Position numbers and translations under genes: made by a program. DNA of 64,000 nt from assembly GCF_001443045.1 (NCBI RefSeq), contig NZ_LKPJ01000016.1:128288-192287 (forward strand), in the 5' to 3' direction. Of the stretch, positions 18,450 through 27,029 are shown piece after piece. This stretch comes from Burkholderia ambifaria. GTDB taxonomy: Bacteria > Pseudomonadota > Gammaproteobacteria > Burkholderiales > Burkholderiaceae. The notes below the pieces were generated by a model. That model saw only the letters and a program-made list of their open reading frames with translations, was not told where the DNA came from and made no database searches. Within the stretch, counting starts at the first letter, position 1. The number at the start of each line of letters is the position of its first letter.

Positions 18450-18531
18450 ACCGACGCGTGATCACACGCGAGTCACGAGGCGCCGGCCGGTTCGTTACTC
18501 GCGCGCAGTGAATCGTGGCTCGATCGGACGA

Positions 18532-18906
18532 TCAGGCTTCGGGATGCGAGCAGACCGCTTCGATGTTGTGCCCGTCCGGACCGATGACGAACGCGGCATA
18601 GTAGTTCGCGTGATACTGCGGGCGCAGGCCGGGTGCGCCGTTGTCCTTGCCGCCCGCTGCCAGCGCTGCCCGGTGGAACGCATCGACCTGCGCGCGCGTG
18701 TCGGCTGCGAATGCGAGGTGGAGACGGGCCGGTTTCTCGTCGGTCTGGAACAGGCACAGCGTCGGCTTGCCCGGCGCGCCGAGTTCGACGCCATAGGTCG
18801 GCACGCCTTCTGCGAGGACCGCTACGCCGAGCGGTTCGAGTGCGCGGAGAAAGAACGCCTTGCTCGCTGCATAGTCGCTGACGCCGAATTTGACGTGGTC
18901 GAACAT
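18532..18906 (-). CDS. VOC (glyoxalase/bleomycin resistance) family protein
   Basis: A 124-residue single-unit vicinal-oxygen-chelate protein. It opens with MFDHVKFGVSDYAASKAFF and ends with YYAAFVIGPDGHNIEAVC, the two beta-alpha-beta-beta-beta halves of the fold; the C-terminal Glu of NIEAV is a usual metal ligand. Members may be lyases, dioxygenases or binding proteins, and nothing here decides. ATG at 18906 has AGGAA seven bases upstream, which favours it over a 31-codon extension. It is convergent with the SDR gene. Confidence 0.87.
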   Translation of the reverse strand: MFDHVKFGVSDYAASKAFFLRALEPLGVAVLAEGVPTYGVELGAPGKPTLCLFQTDEKPARLHLAFAADTRAQVDAFHRAALAAGGKDNGAPGLRPQYHANYYAAFVIGPDGHNIEAVCSHPEA

Positions 18907-19158
18907 GAGTGTTCCTGAAGTAAGTGGGCTGCGCGGCCGATCCGACGCGATATAGCCGCACGTCGCCGTCGCCCGCAGAGTGCCGATGCATGCCGGCATG
19001 TCATTGGCTTCATGACATGTTCGCAGTTTTCCGCTACAACGGGGAAGTGCCGAGTCGACCGACGCGATGTGCCGCCGCGCCGCAGTTCGTCACCGACACC
19101 CGCCCCCGGGCGATCGGCCGGCACGCGATGTTCACCTACCCCAAAGGAGCCTGCAGCC

Positions 19159-19995
19159 ATGCCTTACATCACCACGAAGGACAACGTCGACATCTTCTAC
19201 AAGGATTGGGGCCCGAAGGATGCACAGCCGATCATGTTCCACCATGGCTGGCCGCTGTCCTCCGACGACTGGGATGCCCAGATGCTGTTCTTCGTCCAGA
19301 AGGGCTACCGCGTGATCGCGCACGACCGCCGCGGCCACGGCCGGTCGGCGCAGGTTTCCGACGGCCATGACATGGATCACTACGCGGCGGACGCGTTCGC
19401 GGTGGCCGAAGCGCTCGACCTGCGCCACGCGGTCCATATCGGTCACTCGACCGGCGGCGGCGAAGTCGCGCGCTACGTGGCGCGGCACGGCGAGCCGGCC
19501 GGCCGCGTCGCGAAGGCGGTGCTGGTCAGCGCGGTGCCGCCGCTGATGCTGAAGACCGACGCGAACCCGGAAGGCCTGCCGCTCGAAGTCTTCGACGGCT
19601 TCCGCAAGGCGCTCGCCGACAATCGCGCGCAGTTCTTCCTGGACGTGCCGTCCGGCCCGTTCTATGGCTTCAACCGACCCGGCGCGGTGGTGCACCAGGG
19701 CGTGATCCAGAACTGGTGGCGCCAGGGCATGATCGGCAGCGCGAAGGCGCACTACGAAGGCATCAAGGCCTTCTCGGAGACAGACCAGACCGAAGACCTG
19801 CGGTCGATCTCGGTGCCGACGCTCGTGCTGCACGGCGAAGACGACCAGATCGTGCCGATCGCGGATTCCGCGCTGAAGTCGGTCAAGCTGCTGAAAAACG
19901 GCACGCTGAAGACGTATCCGGGCTATTCGCACGGGATGCTGACGATCAACGCGGACGTGCTGAACGCCGACCTGCTGGCTTTCGTGCAGGCATAA
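19159..19995 (+). CDS. Alpha/beta hydrolase, cofactor-free haloperoxidase/esterase type
   Basis: A 278-residue alpha/beta hydrolase. The oxyanion-hole HHGWPLSSDDW, nucleophile elbow GHSTGGG (Ser97), acid in LHGEDDQIVP (Asp228 or Asp229) and His258 in YSHGM make a full triad. The sequence is of the non-haem chloroperoxidase group, which are mostly esterases or perhydrolases in vivo. A strong AAAGGAG lies nine bases before the ATG at 19159. No operon partner is apparent; the VOC gene points the other way. Confidence 0.92.
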   Translation: MPYITTKDNVDIFYKDWGPKDAQPIMFHHGWPLSSDDWDAQMLFFVQKGYRVIAHDRRGHGRSAQVSDGHDMDHYAADAFAVAEALDLRHAVHIGHSTGGGEVARYVARHGEPAGRVAKAVLVSAVPPLMLKTDANPEGLPLEVFDGFRKALADNRAQFFLDVPSGPFYGFNRPGAVVHQGVIQNWWRQGMIGSAKAHYEGIKAFSETDQTEDLRSISVPTLVLHGEDDQIVPIADSALKSVKLLKNGTLKTYPGYSHGMLTINADVLNADLLAFVQA

Positions 19996-20553
19996 CGCGA
20001 TCGGTGCATGCCCGCTTTCGCGGGCTGCGCCGTGCTGGCCGGCCACGCCGGCCGGCCCCATCCCCCTTCGCTGGCGTGTTTGACCGGTTATGCAGAACGA
20101 TGCTGCCGGCACGAAATCGCGAAGTCGCCACGACGCAGTGCAGCGCGTCCCGCTCGCTGCCGTCGATTCCCCCCTCGATGCGCCGCAGGATTGCGGCCGC
20201 CGCCCGCCGCGGCGGGCCGGTATCCGAATTCGCGCGTCACCGGCGCATGCGCGTGCCGATTACCGGCGAAACGCATGTCCACTCACTGTGGATGCAACCC
20301 CACCTCGATTCCGGATCGTATGAATTAAGATGCAGCCGGCACTTCGGGGTGTCCGGGGATGGACGACAGAGGCAGTACGCAAGCCGCCGTTCGTACCCGA
20401 AGCAAAGGCCGTCCGCGCGATCGAACAGGGCCAGGCTCGACGAAAGCGCGGCATTCCACATCTATTGAATGGCACTGCTTATCAATATGTGCGGCAGGGT
20501 TGACCTGCTGCTCAAGCAAGTACGTGCCGTCAATCCAGAACAAGAGGATTGTG
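19996..20553. other. Noncoding region with hairpins
   Basis: After the hydrolase gene there is a hairpin GCCCGC-TTTC-GCGGGC at 20010-20025, then a GC-rich inverted repeat (GGCCGGC/GCCGGCC) around 20037-20053. These may terminate transcription, though neither has a T-tract. The remaining 480 bases show no supportable gene and should contain the promoter of the lipoprotein at 20554. Confidence 0.45.
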
Positions 20554-22059
20554 ATGAAACCCGTAACCTGGGCGGTCATGGCCGTCGTTCTCGCGTTGAC
20601 CGCATGCGGCGGCGACGACGTCTCGACGAAGAGCGATGCGTCGCAGTCGACGCCGACCCATCCCGGATCGCCTTCCGGACCCTCGTCGCCCGGCGGCGGC
20701 TCGAATGGCGGCCCGACGGGCGGGGGCACGTCGCAGCCGCAGGCCGGCTGGTCGGCGGCCGTCGCAGTGGACGGCAAGGGGCCGGAGGGCGACCCCAGCG
20801 TGACGATCGACGCGAGCGGCAATGCGCTCGCAACCTGGATGACCAACGGCCCGGCCGGCGCGAACGGCAATGAAATGTGGGGCGCGCGCTATATCCCGGG
20901 CTCGGGCTGGGGCAGCGCGACGCGGCTCGACACGAGCGACGGTTCGCATTCGATGAACAGCCTGACCGGCGTTCAGCCGCAACTGGTCGGCAACGCGAGC
21001 GGACAGGCGGTCGCGTTCTGGACCGAATGGACGCCGGGCCCCAACACGTACGCCCTGTGGGCGCGCCCGTACAGCCCGAATGGCGGATGGGGCACACCGG
21101 TCGCACTGGCGCCGGACATGGCCGGTTCGTCCTATACGGCCGGGATCGACAGTCAGGGCAACGCGCTCGTCGCATGGACGCAGTCGATCAGCCTGCTCGA
21201 TACGCGTATCGCATGGACGCGCTATACGCCGGCGGGACAGTGGTCGCCGACGGCGTTGATCCAGATGCCGGTGCAGACCGGGCCGGGTGCGGTGACCGGC
21301 GATACCGACAACGTGAGGCCGATGATGTCGGTCCTGTCATCCGGCCGCGCGGTGCTCGCGTGGCGGCAGACCAACCATACGCAGTCGGCGCTGTGGACGG
21401 CCACGTACGACGCGACCAACGGCTGGACCGACGTCAACCAGGCCGTATCGAACACGAGCCTGTTTACGACGATCATCTCGCCGGTGGCCGGCATGGACGC
21501 GAAGGGCAACATCACGCTGCTCTGGGGGCAAATCGACGTGACGGGCGGGCAGATTCTCACGGCGACGATGTCGCAACGCTACGTATCCGGCACCGGGTGG
21601 CAGCCCGCACAGCCCGTGGCGCCGGCGATCGCGGAGCCGACAGGGTTCATCGCGACGCCGATGCTGACCGTCAACGAAAACGGCGTGGCCGCCGCGATGT
21701 GGGCGGAAGGGGGCGCCGTCCTGCAGGCGAGCGTGTCCGATGCCAGCGGCAACTGGGGGCCGCTGCAGCGGCTGACGGAACACCTGAACGGGGCGGCCGC
21801 GCAGTACCCGGCGCTGGTGGTCGACGCGGCGGGCAATGTGACGGCCGCATGGCAGGACACGGGCTTGCCGGGCGCGTCGGCCGTCATCGCGGCCAGCTAT
21901 CGCAAAGGTGCGTGGAGCGCGTCGACGGTGGCGGCAGACAGTGCGTCATGGCCGGCACTGGCCGTCAACGCGACAGGGTCGATGGCGCTCGTCTGGCAAT
22001 CGTATGTCGCGAGTATCGGCAGCCAGCTGCAGTCCAGTTTCTATACCCCGGGCTCGTGA
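20554..22059 (+). CDS. Large lipoprotein made of about eight repeats, probable beta-propeller
   Basis: A 501-residue lipoprotein: residues 1-18 form a signal with lipobox LTAC. A Gly/Pro/Ser-rich linker (to about residue 62) is followed by about eight diverged repeats of 45-60 residues. Each has a core like D-A-x-G-N-A-x-x-x-W: IDASGNALATW, GNASGQAVAFW, IDSQGNALVAW, VLSSGRAVLAW, MDAKGNITLLW, VNENGVAAAMW, VDAAGNVTAAW, VNATGSMALVW. Several end in a Tyr...Gly-Trp strand (YSPNGGWGTP). Regular Trp-containing repeats suggest a propeller facing the periplasm or the cell surface. Function is not recognised. AGAGG precedes the ATG at 20554. A second lipoprotein gene follows after 31 bases. Confidence 0.82.
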   Translation: MKPVTWAVMAVVLALTACGGDDVSTKSDASQSTPTHPGSPSGPSSPGGGSNGGPTGGGTSQPQAGWSAAVAVDGKGPEGDPSVTIDASGNALATWMTNGPAGANGNEMWGARYIPGSGWGSATRLDTSDGSHSMNSLTGVQPQLVGNASGQAVAFWTEWTPGPNTYALWARPYSPNGGWGTPVALAPDMAGSSYTAGIDSQGNALVAWTQSISLLDTRIAWTRYTPAGQWSPTALIQMPVQTGPGAVTGDTDNVRPMMSVLSSGRAVLAWRQTNHTQSALWTATYDATNGWTDVNQAVSNTSLFTTIISPVAGMDAKGNITLLWGQIDVTGGQILTATMSQRYVSGTGWQPAQPVAPAIAEPTGFIATPMLTVNENGVAAAMWAEGGAVLQASVSDASGNWGPLQRLTEHLNGAAAQYPALVVDAAGNVTAAWQDTGLPGASAVIAASYRKGAWSASTVAADSASWPALAVNATGSMALVWQSYVASIGSQLQSSFYTPGS

Positions 22060-22090
22060 TCGCGTTGCGCGGAAAACCGAAGGAGAATCG

Positions 22091-22417
22091 ATGAAGAAGA
22101 CCTTGCATTGCACCGCACGGACCGCGCTGGGCGCCGCGGTTGCCGGCCTCGTGCTGTCCGCGTGCGGCACGACGCAGATGAACATGACCGACGTGCAGAC
22201 GTCGACCGCGAAGACGCTCGGCCTCGCGTCGTCGGACGAAATCACGATCGCCAACGTGCAGTACGGGAAGAAGAACGGGCTCGGCGGCCAGCAGGTGAGT
22301 TACGACGCGACCACCGGCAAGGGGCGGCGGTTCACCTGCAACGTGTTCATGATTCCCGGCCTCACGCCGATCGACCGGCCGACGTACAACGACTGGGAAT
22401 GCCATCCGCGCCGCTGA
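22091..22417 (+). CDS. Small lipoprotein of unknown function
   Basis: A 108-residue protein with a clear lipoprotein signal: basic MKK start, hydrophobic ALGAAVAGLVLSAC with Cys25 or so as lipidation site. The mature part contains DEITIANVQYGKKNG and a Cys pair (FTCNVFMIPG and WECHPRR) that could form a disulfide. AAGGAGA lies just upstream of the ATG. It lies 31 bases after the repeat lipoprotein gene, so the two are probably co-expressed and may work together in the envelope. No family was recognised with certainty. Confidence 0.83.
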   Translation: MKKTLHCTARTALGAAVAGLVLSACGTTQMNMTDVQTSTAKTLGLASSDEITIANVQYGKKNGLGGQQVSYDATTGKGRRFTCNVFMIPGLTPIDRPTYNDWECHPRR

Positions 22418-22566
22418 CGCGTCGCGCCGAAGGCAGCGATGCCCGCCGCCGCATGTCGATCGACGGCGCGGCGGGCGATCCGGCGAATCCGCTGTCCGGC
22501 GCCGCATTTTGGTCCGATAATCGGCGAACCGATTCATCCTTCCCGTCGGCTCGAATAAGAACTGCC

Positions 22567-23622
22567 ATGGATCAAGCGGATGCCATCCCCGTTTTCAAGT
22601 TTCGTACCACCGACTATCCGGTGCCGGACCGGTTCCACGTGTGGGTCAAGGACATGCTCTGCGACTACCGGCTGGACGACATCGGCGGCTACGGCACGTT
22701 CGACGCGGAAGCGACCGGTGCGGCGCTCGGCCCGCTGATCTTTTCGGGACGGCGCTGGCGCTCGCGCGCGCCGACCTACACGGTGCACCGGACGCCCCGG
22801 CGGATCCGGCTCGACGGCCAGGATTCGATCCGCTTCACGCTGCTGCTGGGCGGGCATCTCACGTGCCGCACCGGCGGGCCGGAGCTGATCAAGCGCGCGG
22901 GCGACCTGTTCGTCTACGACGTCGCGCAGGTCAACGACTGCCGGGTCGAGGCCGGCGACGTGATCAGCCTGGTGGTGCCGCGCCATCTGCTGCCGGCCCA
23001 TGCGGCGAACGCGCACGGGCAGACGCTGTCGAGCGGTGTCGGGCGGCTGCTGGGCGACCAGATGCTGTCGCTGTTCCGCAATCTGCCGGACCTGCGCACG
23101 CACGAGGTGCCGAGCATCGTGCAATCGTTGCTGCTGCTTCTGGCCGCGGCGGTCGCGCCGGGCGCGCAGGCATTCGACGACGCGCGCGGCCCGATCGACA
23201 ACGCGCTGGTCGAGCGCGCGCGGCGCTATATCGACGCGCACCTGCTGGAACCCGACCTCACGCCCGACCGGATCTGCCGGGACATCGGCGTGTCGAGGGC
23301 GCGGCTCTATCAGCTGTTCGGGGAAGAGGGCGGCGTGATGCGGCAGATCACGCGCAGACGGTTGCGCCACGCGTACCACGTGCTCGGCGATCCGACGCGC
23401 CGACATCAGCGCATCGCGGAAATCGCATGGGCGCACGGCTTTCCGGACGAAAAATACTTCCATCGGCTGTTCAAGGCGGAGTTCGGCCATACGCCGAAGG
23501 AAACGCTCGCATGCGCGGCGGCGCCGGTCCTGCTGCCGGTCGGCGCGGACGGGGACAATCGCTGGGGAGACGGCGGGCGGCTGACGGGGTGGACGCTGCC
23601 GTTCGGGGTGCTCAACAACTGA
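22567..23622 (+). CDS. AraC family transcriptional regulator (AraC_binding_2 type)
   Basis: A 351-residue regulator. The N-terminal half is a cupin-like ligand or dimerisation domain containing RFTLLLGGHLTCRTGG and LFVYDVAQVNDCRVEAGD. The C-terminal helix-turn-helix pair is LTPDRICRDIGVSRARLYQL and IAEIAWAHGFPDEKYFHRLF, followed by KAEFGHTPKE. Regulators of this layout often control aromatic or amine catabolism, but the target is unknown. The ATG at 22567 was chosen since longer extensions run back through the small lipoprotein gene. A Gly/Trp-rich tail of 30 residues after the HTH is atypical. Confidence 0.9.
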   Translation: MDQADAIPVFKFRTTDYPVPDRFHVWVKDMLCDYRLDDIGGYGTFDAEATGAALGPLIFSGRRWRSRAPTYTVHRTPRRIRLDGQDSIRFTLLLGGHLTCRTGGPELIKRAGDLFVYDVAQVNDCRVEAGDVISLVVPRHLLPAHAANAHGQTLSSGVGRLLGDQMLSLFRNLPDLRTHEVPSIVQSLLLLLAAAVAPGAQAFDDARGPIDNALVERARRYIDAHLLEPDLTPDRICRDIGVSRARLYQLFGEEGGVMRQITRRRLRHAYHVLGDPTRRHQRIAEIAWAHGFPDEKYFHRLFKAEFGHTPKETLACAAAPVLLPVGADGDNRWGDGGRLTGWTLPFGVLNN

Positions 23623-23680
23623 GCCGACGGCGCGTGGCATGGCGATTCAACGCGCAAGCCGGTCCGCCCGGATGCGCGCG

Positions 23681-25096
23681 TCACGCATCGTTCGCGGCGC
23701 TGTCGCCCATCTCATCCATATCGCCCTCGATCGCGGCCATCAGGTCGTCGATGCCTACCATCAGCGCCCGTACCTGCCGCAGCGATTCGTACTGATGCAG
23801 CACCGCGCGCCATGACGGCAGTTCCAGCAGCGCGTTCCAGACGGCGCACAGGCCGTGCGGATCGGCATCCGTGCGCTGCGCCAGCGCGCTCGCGTAGTCG
23901 AGGCTTGCCGGCGCCGACAGCAGCTGCATCCGGCTCGCGGCCCCCAGGAGGCGTGGCGTCGGGTCGGCCGATGCATCGCAGCAGTACAGTACCTCGTGCT
24001 GCAATGCCGCGTCGTCGGTCGTCAGCGCGCGCAGCGATGCGCCGTGCAGGCGCACCGCGCCTTCGCGCGTGTCGAACGCATAGACGGTGTCCGGATCGGC
24101 TTGCGCGAGCAGGCTCAGGCCGCGCAGCAGGCGCGGCAGATCGGTCGTCGCGGCATCCGCGGACGCCTTCGCCTCGACGAGGAAGCGGACGTGCCACGCG
24201 GCCGACGGATCGTCGCCGCGCGCGCGCTCGAGCAGCACCGCATCCCACTCGGTTTTCGCGCGGTCGTGCTTGGCCGGAATCGATGCCGGCACGCGCATCG
24301 ACGTGACCACGCGATATGTGCGATGCGCATCGCTCGCATCGAGTTGCTCGGCCAATGCGTCGAGCGCCTGCGCGGCCAGCGCTTCGACGGCCGCACCGCG
24401 CTGTTGCGACGTGACGCCCTGCGCAACGGCGAGCGCGCTGCCTTCGAGCGGCCCCTGGCGTCCCCATAGCGTGCGGTACCGCTGGACGTCGGGGTCCGGC
24501 GACAGGGCGTCGAGACGCTGCAGCCGCGCGAGCGCGGGGCTGTCCTTCAGTTTGACGATGTCCTGTTCGAACGCGGTGTCGGCCGCCATCTCCGGTTGCG
24601 CGAGCAGGTGCCGCAGCGTGGCATCGAGATCGTTCCACGACGCGCTGGCCGCGGCCGCGTGCAGCCGCGCGAGCGGCTCGCGTTGCCACGCCTGCGCATG
24701 CCGTTCGAGCCGGGCCGGATGCGCGATCGTGTTGACGGCCGAGCGCAGCGTGCGCCGATCCTGTTCGGCATGCGCGGCGAGCGACGCGTATTCGCGCACG
24801 GTCGCCGCGCCATGCCGCAGCACCGCCGCCTGGAACGCGGGGTCGCCCGATTGTGCGTCCATCGCGTCGCCGATCATGCGCGCGAGCGCGTCGACGAAAC
24901 GGCGCTGCAATGCCGGGTCGGGTGCTCGGCCGTCCGCTTGCATCCGGCGCGCTTCCTCGATCACGATCGCGATGACGGTGGCCGGGTTCGCGGCGTCGGT
25001 CAGCGACGACGCGCGCACGAGCGGCGGCAGCCGGTAGCGGCGCTCGACGGTGCGCAGGACATCATCCAGCAGGGCGGGCAAGGGTGTCGGCGGCAT
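23681..25096 (-). CDS. Uncharacterised soluble protein, about 471 residues
   Basis: Not recognised. The frame is long, has Burkholderia-like codon use and no competing frame of quality. It is Ala/Leu/Arg-rich, mostly helical in appearance, with no signal peptide or membrane segment. The central portion holds SMRVPASIPAKHDRAKTEWDAVLLE and later VRFLVEAKASADAATTDLPRL, a Glu-Trp-Asp / Glu-Ala-Lys arrangement reminiscent of a PD-(D/E)xK nuclease core, and an acidic C-terminus (EGDMDEMGD). ATG at 25096 was chosen (MPPTPLPALLDD); GTG at 25156 would add 20 residues. It stands alone between convergent and tandem genes. Confidence 0.75.
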   Translation of the reverse strand: MPPTPLPALLDDVLRTVERRYRLPPLVRASSLTDAANPATVIAIVIEEARRMQADGRAPDPALQRRFVDALARMIGDAMDAQSGDPAFQAAVLRHGAATVREYASLAAHAEQDRRTLRSAVNTIAHPARLERHAQAWQREPLARLHAAAASASWNDLDATLRHLLAQPEMAADTAFEQDIVKLKDSPALARLQRLDALSPDPDVQRYRTLWGRQGPLEGSALAVAQGVTSQQRGAAVEALAAQALDALAEQLDASDAHRTYRVVTSMRVPASIPAKHDRAKTEWDAVLLERARGDDPSAAWHVRFLVEAKASADAATTDLPRLLRGLSLLAQADPDTVYAFDTREGAVRLHGASLRALTTDDAALQHEVLYCCDASADPTPRLLGAASRMQLLSAPASLDYASALAQRTDADPHGLCAVWNALLELPSWRAVLHQYESLRQVRALMVGIDDLMAAIEGDMDEMGDSAANDA

Positions 25097-25229
25097 GGCG
25101 AATGACGGAAATGGACGCGGCTTCGCGCGTGTGACGGCGATGTGCAACGGTATCACGCCGGGTCGGCAGGCAGGGCCGGGCGCCGCGCGTTCGCCGGGAT
25201 TCGCGCGCGGGCCGCCCTGCCGCCGAGCC

Positions 25230-25991
25230 TCAGGCCGTCAGCGTCACCGACAGGCTGCCGAGCTCGCCGAAGCGCACGGTCAGCGCATCGCCGAGCGGCA
25301 CGTCGATCGCGCCCGCATACGAGCCGGTCGTCACGATCTGGCCGGCGCGCGCGCCGTCGCCGCGCGATGCGAGGAAATTCACCAGCCACACGAGCGGCTT
25401 GAGCGGATCGCCATCCGGATGGCGGCCGTCGATCGTGCGGTTCAGCGCGCCCTCGAACGACAGCGCGAGCGTCTCGAGCGGCACGTTCAGCCCGTCGGGC
25501 ACGACGGGGCCCACGCACAGCCCCTGGTTGAACTGCCCGTCGGCGAGCAGCTCGAACTTCGACGCGCGCGCAGGCTCCGCATAGCGGCAACCCAATACCT
25601 CGAGCACGACGCGCACTTCGCGGATCGCGCCGCGCACGTCGTTCTCGTCGTACGGCTGCGCACGGGCGGGCAGGTCGCGATCGAGCACGAACGCGATTTC
25701 CGGCTCGATCCGCACGATCGGGCCGCCGACGACGCGATACGGCGCATCGGCTTCGCGGATCGTCGACGCGAAGATCGGCGCGACGATCACGCGGTCGGGC
25801 GGCGGCAGTGCGCATTTCCATCCGCCGATGGTTTCGCCGAGCAGGTCGGTGACGCGATGCTGGATCGCGAGCGCGGTGTCGGCGTTCTCTGGGCGGAAGG
25901 CGTCGGGCAGCAGCGGGCCGGGTACGCCGGCATGGCGGGCGGCGACGAGATGCTGGGCGGCGCCGTCCACGCGTTCGGTAGTCGTTGTCAT
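25230..25991 (-). CDS. 2-keto-4-pentenoate hydratase/fumarylacetoacetase-family protein
   Basis: A 253-residue protein of the MhpD-like hydratase/decarboxylase group, of usual length. Family features include GGWKCALPPPDRVIVAPIF, the metal-binding acidic strand RIEPEIAFVLDRDLP and the C-terminal GQIVTTGSYAGAIDVPLGD that closes the active site. Relatives hydrate 2-hydroxypentadienoate or decarboxylate 4-oxalocrotonate in meta-cleavage pathways. No other meta-cleavage gene is nearby, so the substrate is unclear. ATG at 25991 (MTTTTERVDG) was chosen; a 73-codon upstream extension is non-family. Confidence 0.87.
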   Translation of the reverse strand: MTTTTERVDGAAQHLVAARHAGVPGPLLPDAFRPENADTALAIQHRVTDLLGETIGGWKCALPPPDRVIVAPIFASTIREADAPYRVVGGPIVRIEPEIAFVLDRDLPARAQPYDENDVRGAIREVRVVLEVLGCRYAEPARASKFELLADGQFNQGLCVGPVVPDGLNVPLETLALSFEGALNRTIDGRHPDGDPLKPLVWLVNFLASRGDGARAGQIVTTGSYAGAIDVPLGDALTVRFGELGSLSVTLTA

Positions 25992-26162
25992 GTCGGTTGA
26001 GCGAGTTGAAAGTGAGTCGGAAAAAAGGGGCCGGACGAAGGTCGCAAATCTGATGATAGCGCCTTCGGCGGCATGGCCGCTCGATTGCACGGCTCGGCCG
26101 CCCATCCGGTACCCCGGTTTCTCCGCGTGGCGCTTTGCCGCACGGCGCGCTTTCGGTGAATC

Positions 26163-26176
26163 TTGATCGCCGTCAA
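26163..26176. promoter_or_regulatory. FNR/ANR-like box upstream of the universal stress protein gene
   Basis: The sequence TTGAT-CGCC-GTCAA matches the FNR/ANR consensus TTGAT-N4-ATCAA at nine of ten conserved positions. It is centred 86 bases before the usp ATG. A GATGAT at 26198-26203 lies where a -10 element of a class II FNR promoter would fall (transcription start near 26211). Function inferred from sequence only. Confidence 0.65.
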
Positions 26177-26255
26177 CCTTCGAACCGGCCGCCGGCCGAT
26201 GATGGGACATGGCCGTGCGCTACCGCGCGCGGCAACTCACCCCAGCGAGGTTCGC

Positions 26256-26735
26256 ATGTACAAGAAGATCATGGTGGCCGTCGACGGCAGCGCTTCGTCG
26301 AAACAGGCGCTTGCCGAGGCGTTGAAGGTGGCGAAGGCGGGCGACACGCACGTCAGCGTCGTGTACGTGGTCGACAAGTCGGTGCTGTTCACGTACGCGG
26401 GCCGTTTCGACCCGCACGCGCTCATCGAGGAAATCCGCGACGAAGGGCGCAAGGTGCTGCGTGAAGCCGAACAGGTGATCGCGCAAGCCGGCGCGAAAGG
26501 CGAGGGCGAGCTCGTCGAAACCGAGAGCATCGGCGAGGACGTCGCGGAACGCCTGCAGCGTTATGTGAAGGAACACGCGATCGATCTTGCGGTGGTCGGC
26601 ACGCACGGGCGGCGCGGGATCCGGCGCGTGGTGCTCGGAAGTGTTGCCGAGCGCTTCGTGCGCGGCTCGAAGTGTCCGGTGCTGCTGATTCGCGGCGGCG
26701 ACGCCGACGTGTCGGCTTCAGCCGCGGCGGCCTGA
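26256..26735 (+). CDS. Universal stress protein (UspA family)
   Basis: A 159-residue single-domain Usp. It opens with MYKKIMVAVDGSASSKQAL, and the ATP-binding motif G-2x-G-9x-G-S appears as GTHGRRGIRRVVLGSVAERF. This places it in the nucleotide-binding Usp class. Such proteins are commonly induced in low oxygen or stationary phase in Burkholderia and Pseudomonas; the FNR-like box upstream and the nar locus downstream support an anaerobic role. ATG at 26256 is where family similarity begins, with AGG upstream. A small membrane protein follows after 15 bases. Confidence 0.93.
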   Translation: MYKKIMVAVDGSASSKQALAEALKVAKAGDTHVSVVYVVDKSVLFTYAGRFDPHALIEEIRDEGRKVLREAEQVIAQAGAKGEGELVETESIGEDVAERLQRYVKEHAIDLAVVGTHGRRGIRRVVLGSVAERFVRGSKCPVLLIRGGDADVSASAAAA

Positions 26736-26750
26736 CGCGGCCGGCACGCG

Positions 26751-26942
26751 ATGATACGTCGCCAGTACCGGATCGTCGTCGCGGCGATCGCCGTGTTCGT
26801 GTCGCTCGCCGGGATGATGGCTGTCGTGACCGGGCTGCTGTTCGACGACACGGTCGCGCTGCGCGGCGGCGCGATCGCGTTGATCGTCGGCGTGGCCGGT
26901 TTCGTCGTGATGCTCAACCCGGGGCCGAAGGGCGAGGGTTGA
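26751..26942 (+). CDS. Small two-helix membrane protein, DUF2964-like
   Basis: A 63-residue protein with two predicted membrane helices: IVVAAIAVFVSLAGMMAVV and AIALIVGVAGFVVML, joined by a short loop (FDDTVALRGG), and a short basic N-terminus. It resembles the Burkholderia small proteins of the DUF2964 group, which I recall as often adjacent to stress genes; this match is from memory. It follows the usp gene by 15 bases and is probably co-transcribed under the same FNR-like box. Function is unknown. Confidence 0.72.
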   Translation: MIRRQYRIVVAAIAVFVSLAGMMAVVTGLLFDDTVALRGGAIALIVGVAGFVVMLNPGPKGEG

Positions 26943-27029
26943 CGCGGGCAAGCCGCCTGTCTTCTTGACGCGGCGCGTACGGGCGCCCGGCAGTGACCGG
27001 CGGTGTCCCGTGATTGCTGCCCGCCGCGC

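Noticed and set aside
20010..20053. Strong hairpins as an intrinsic terminator
   Set aside because: No T-tract follows either hairpin, so they are mentioned only as structure within the gap.
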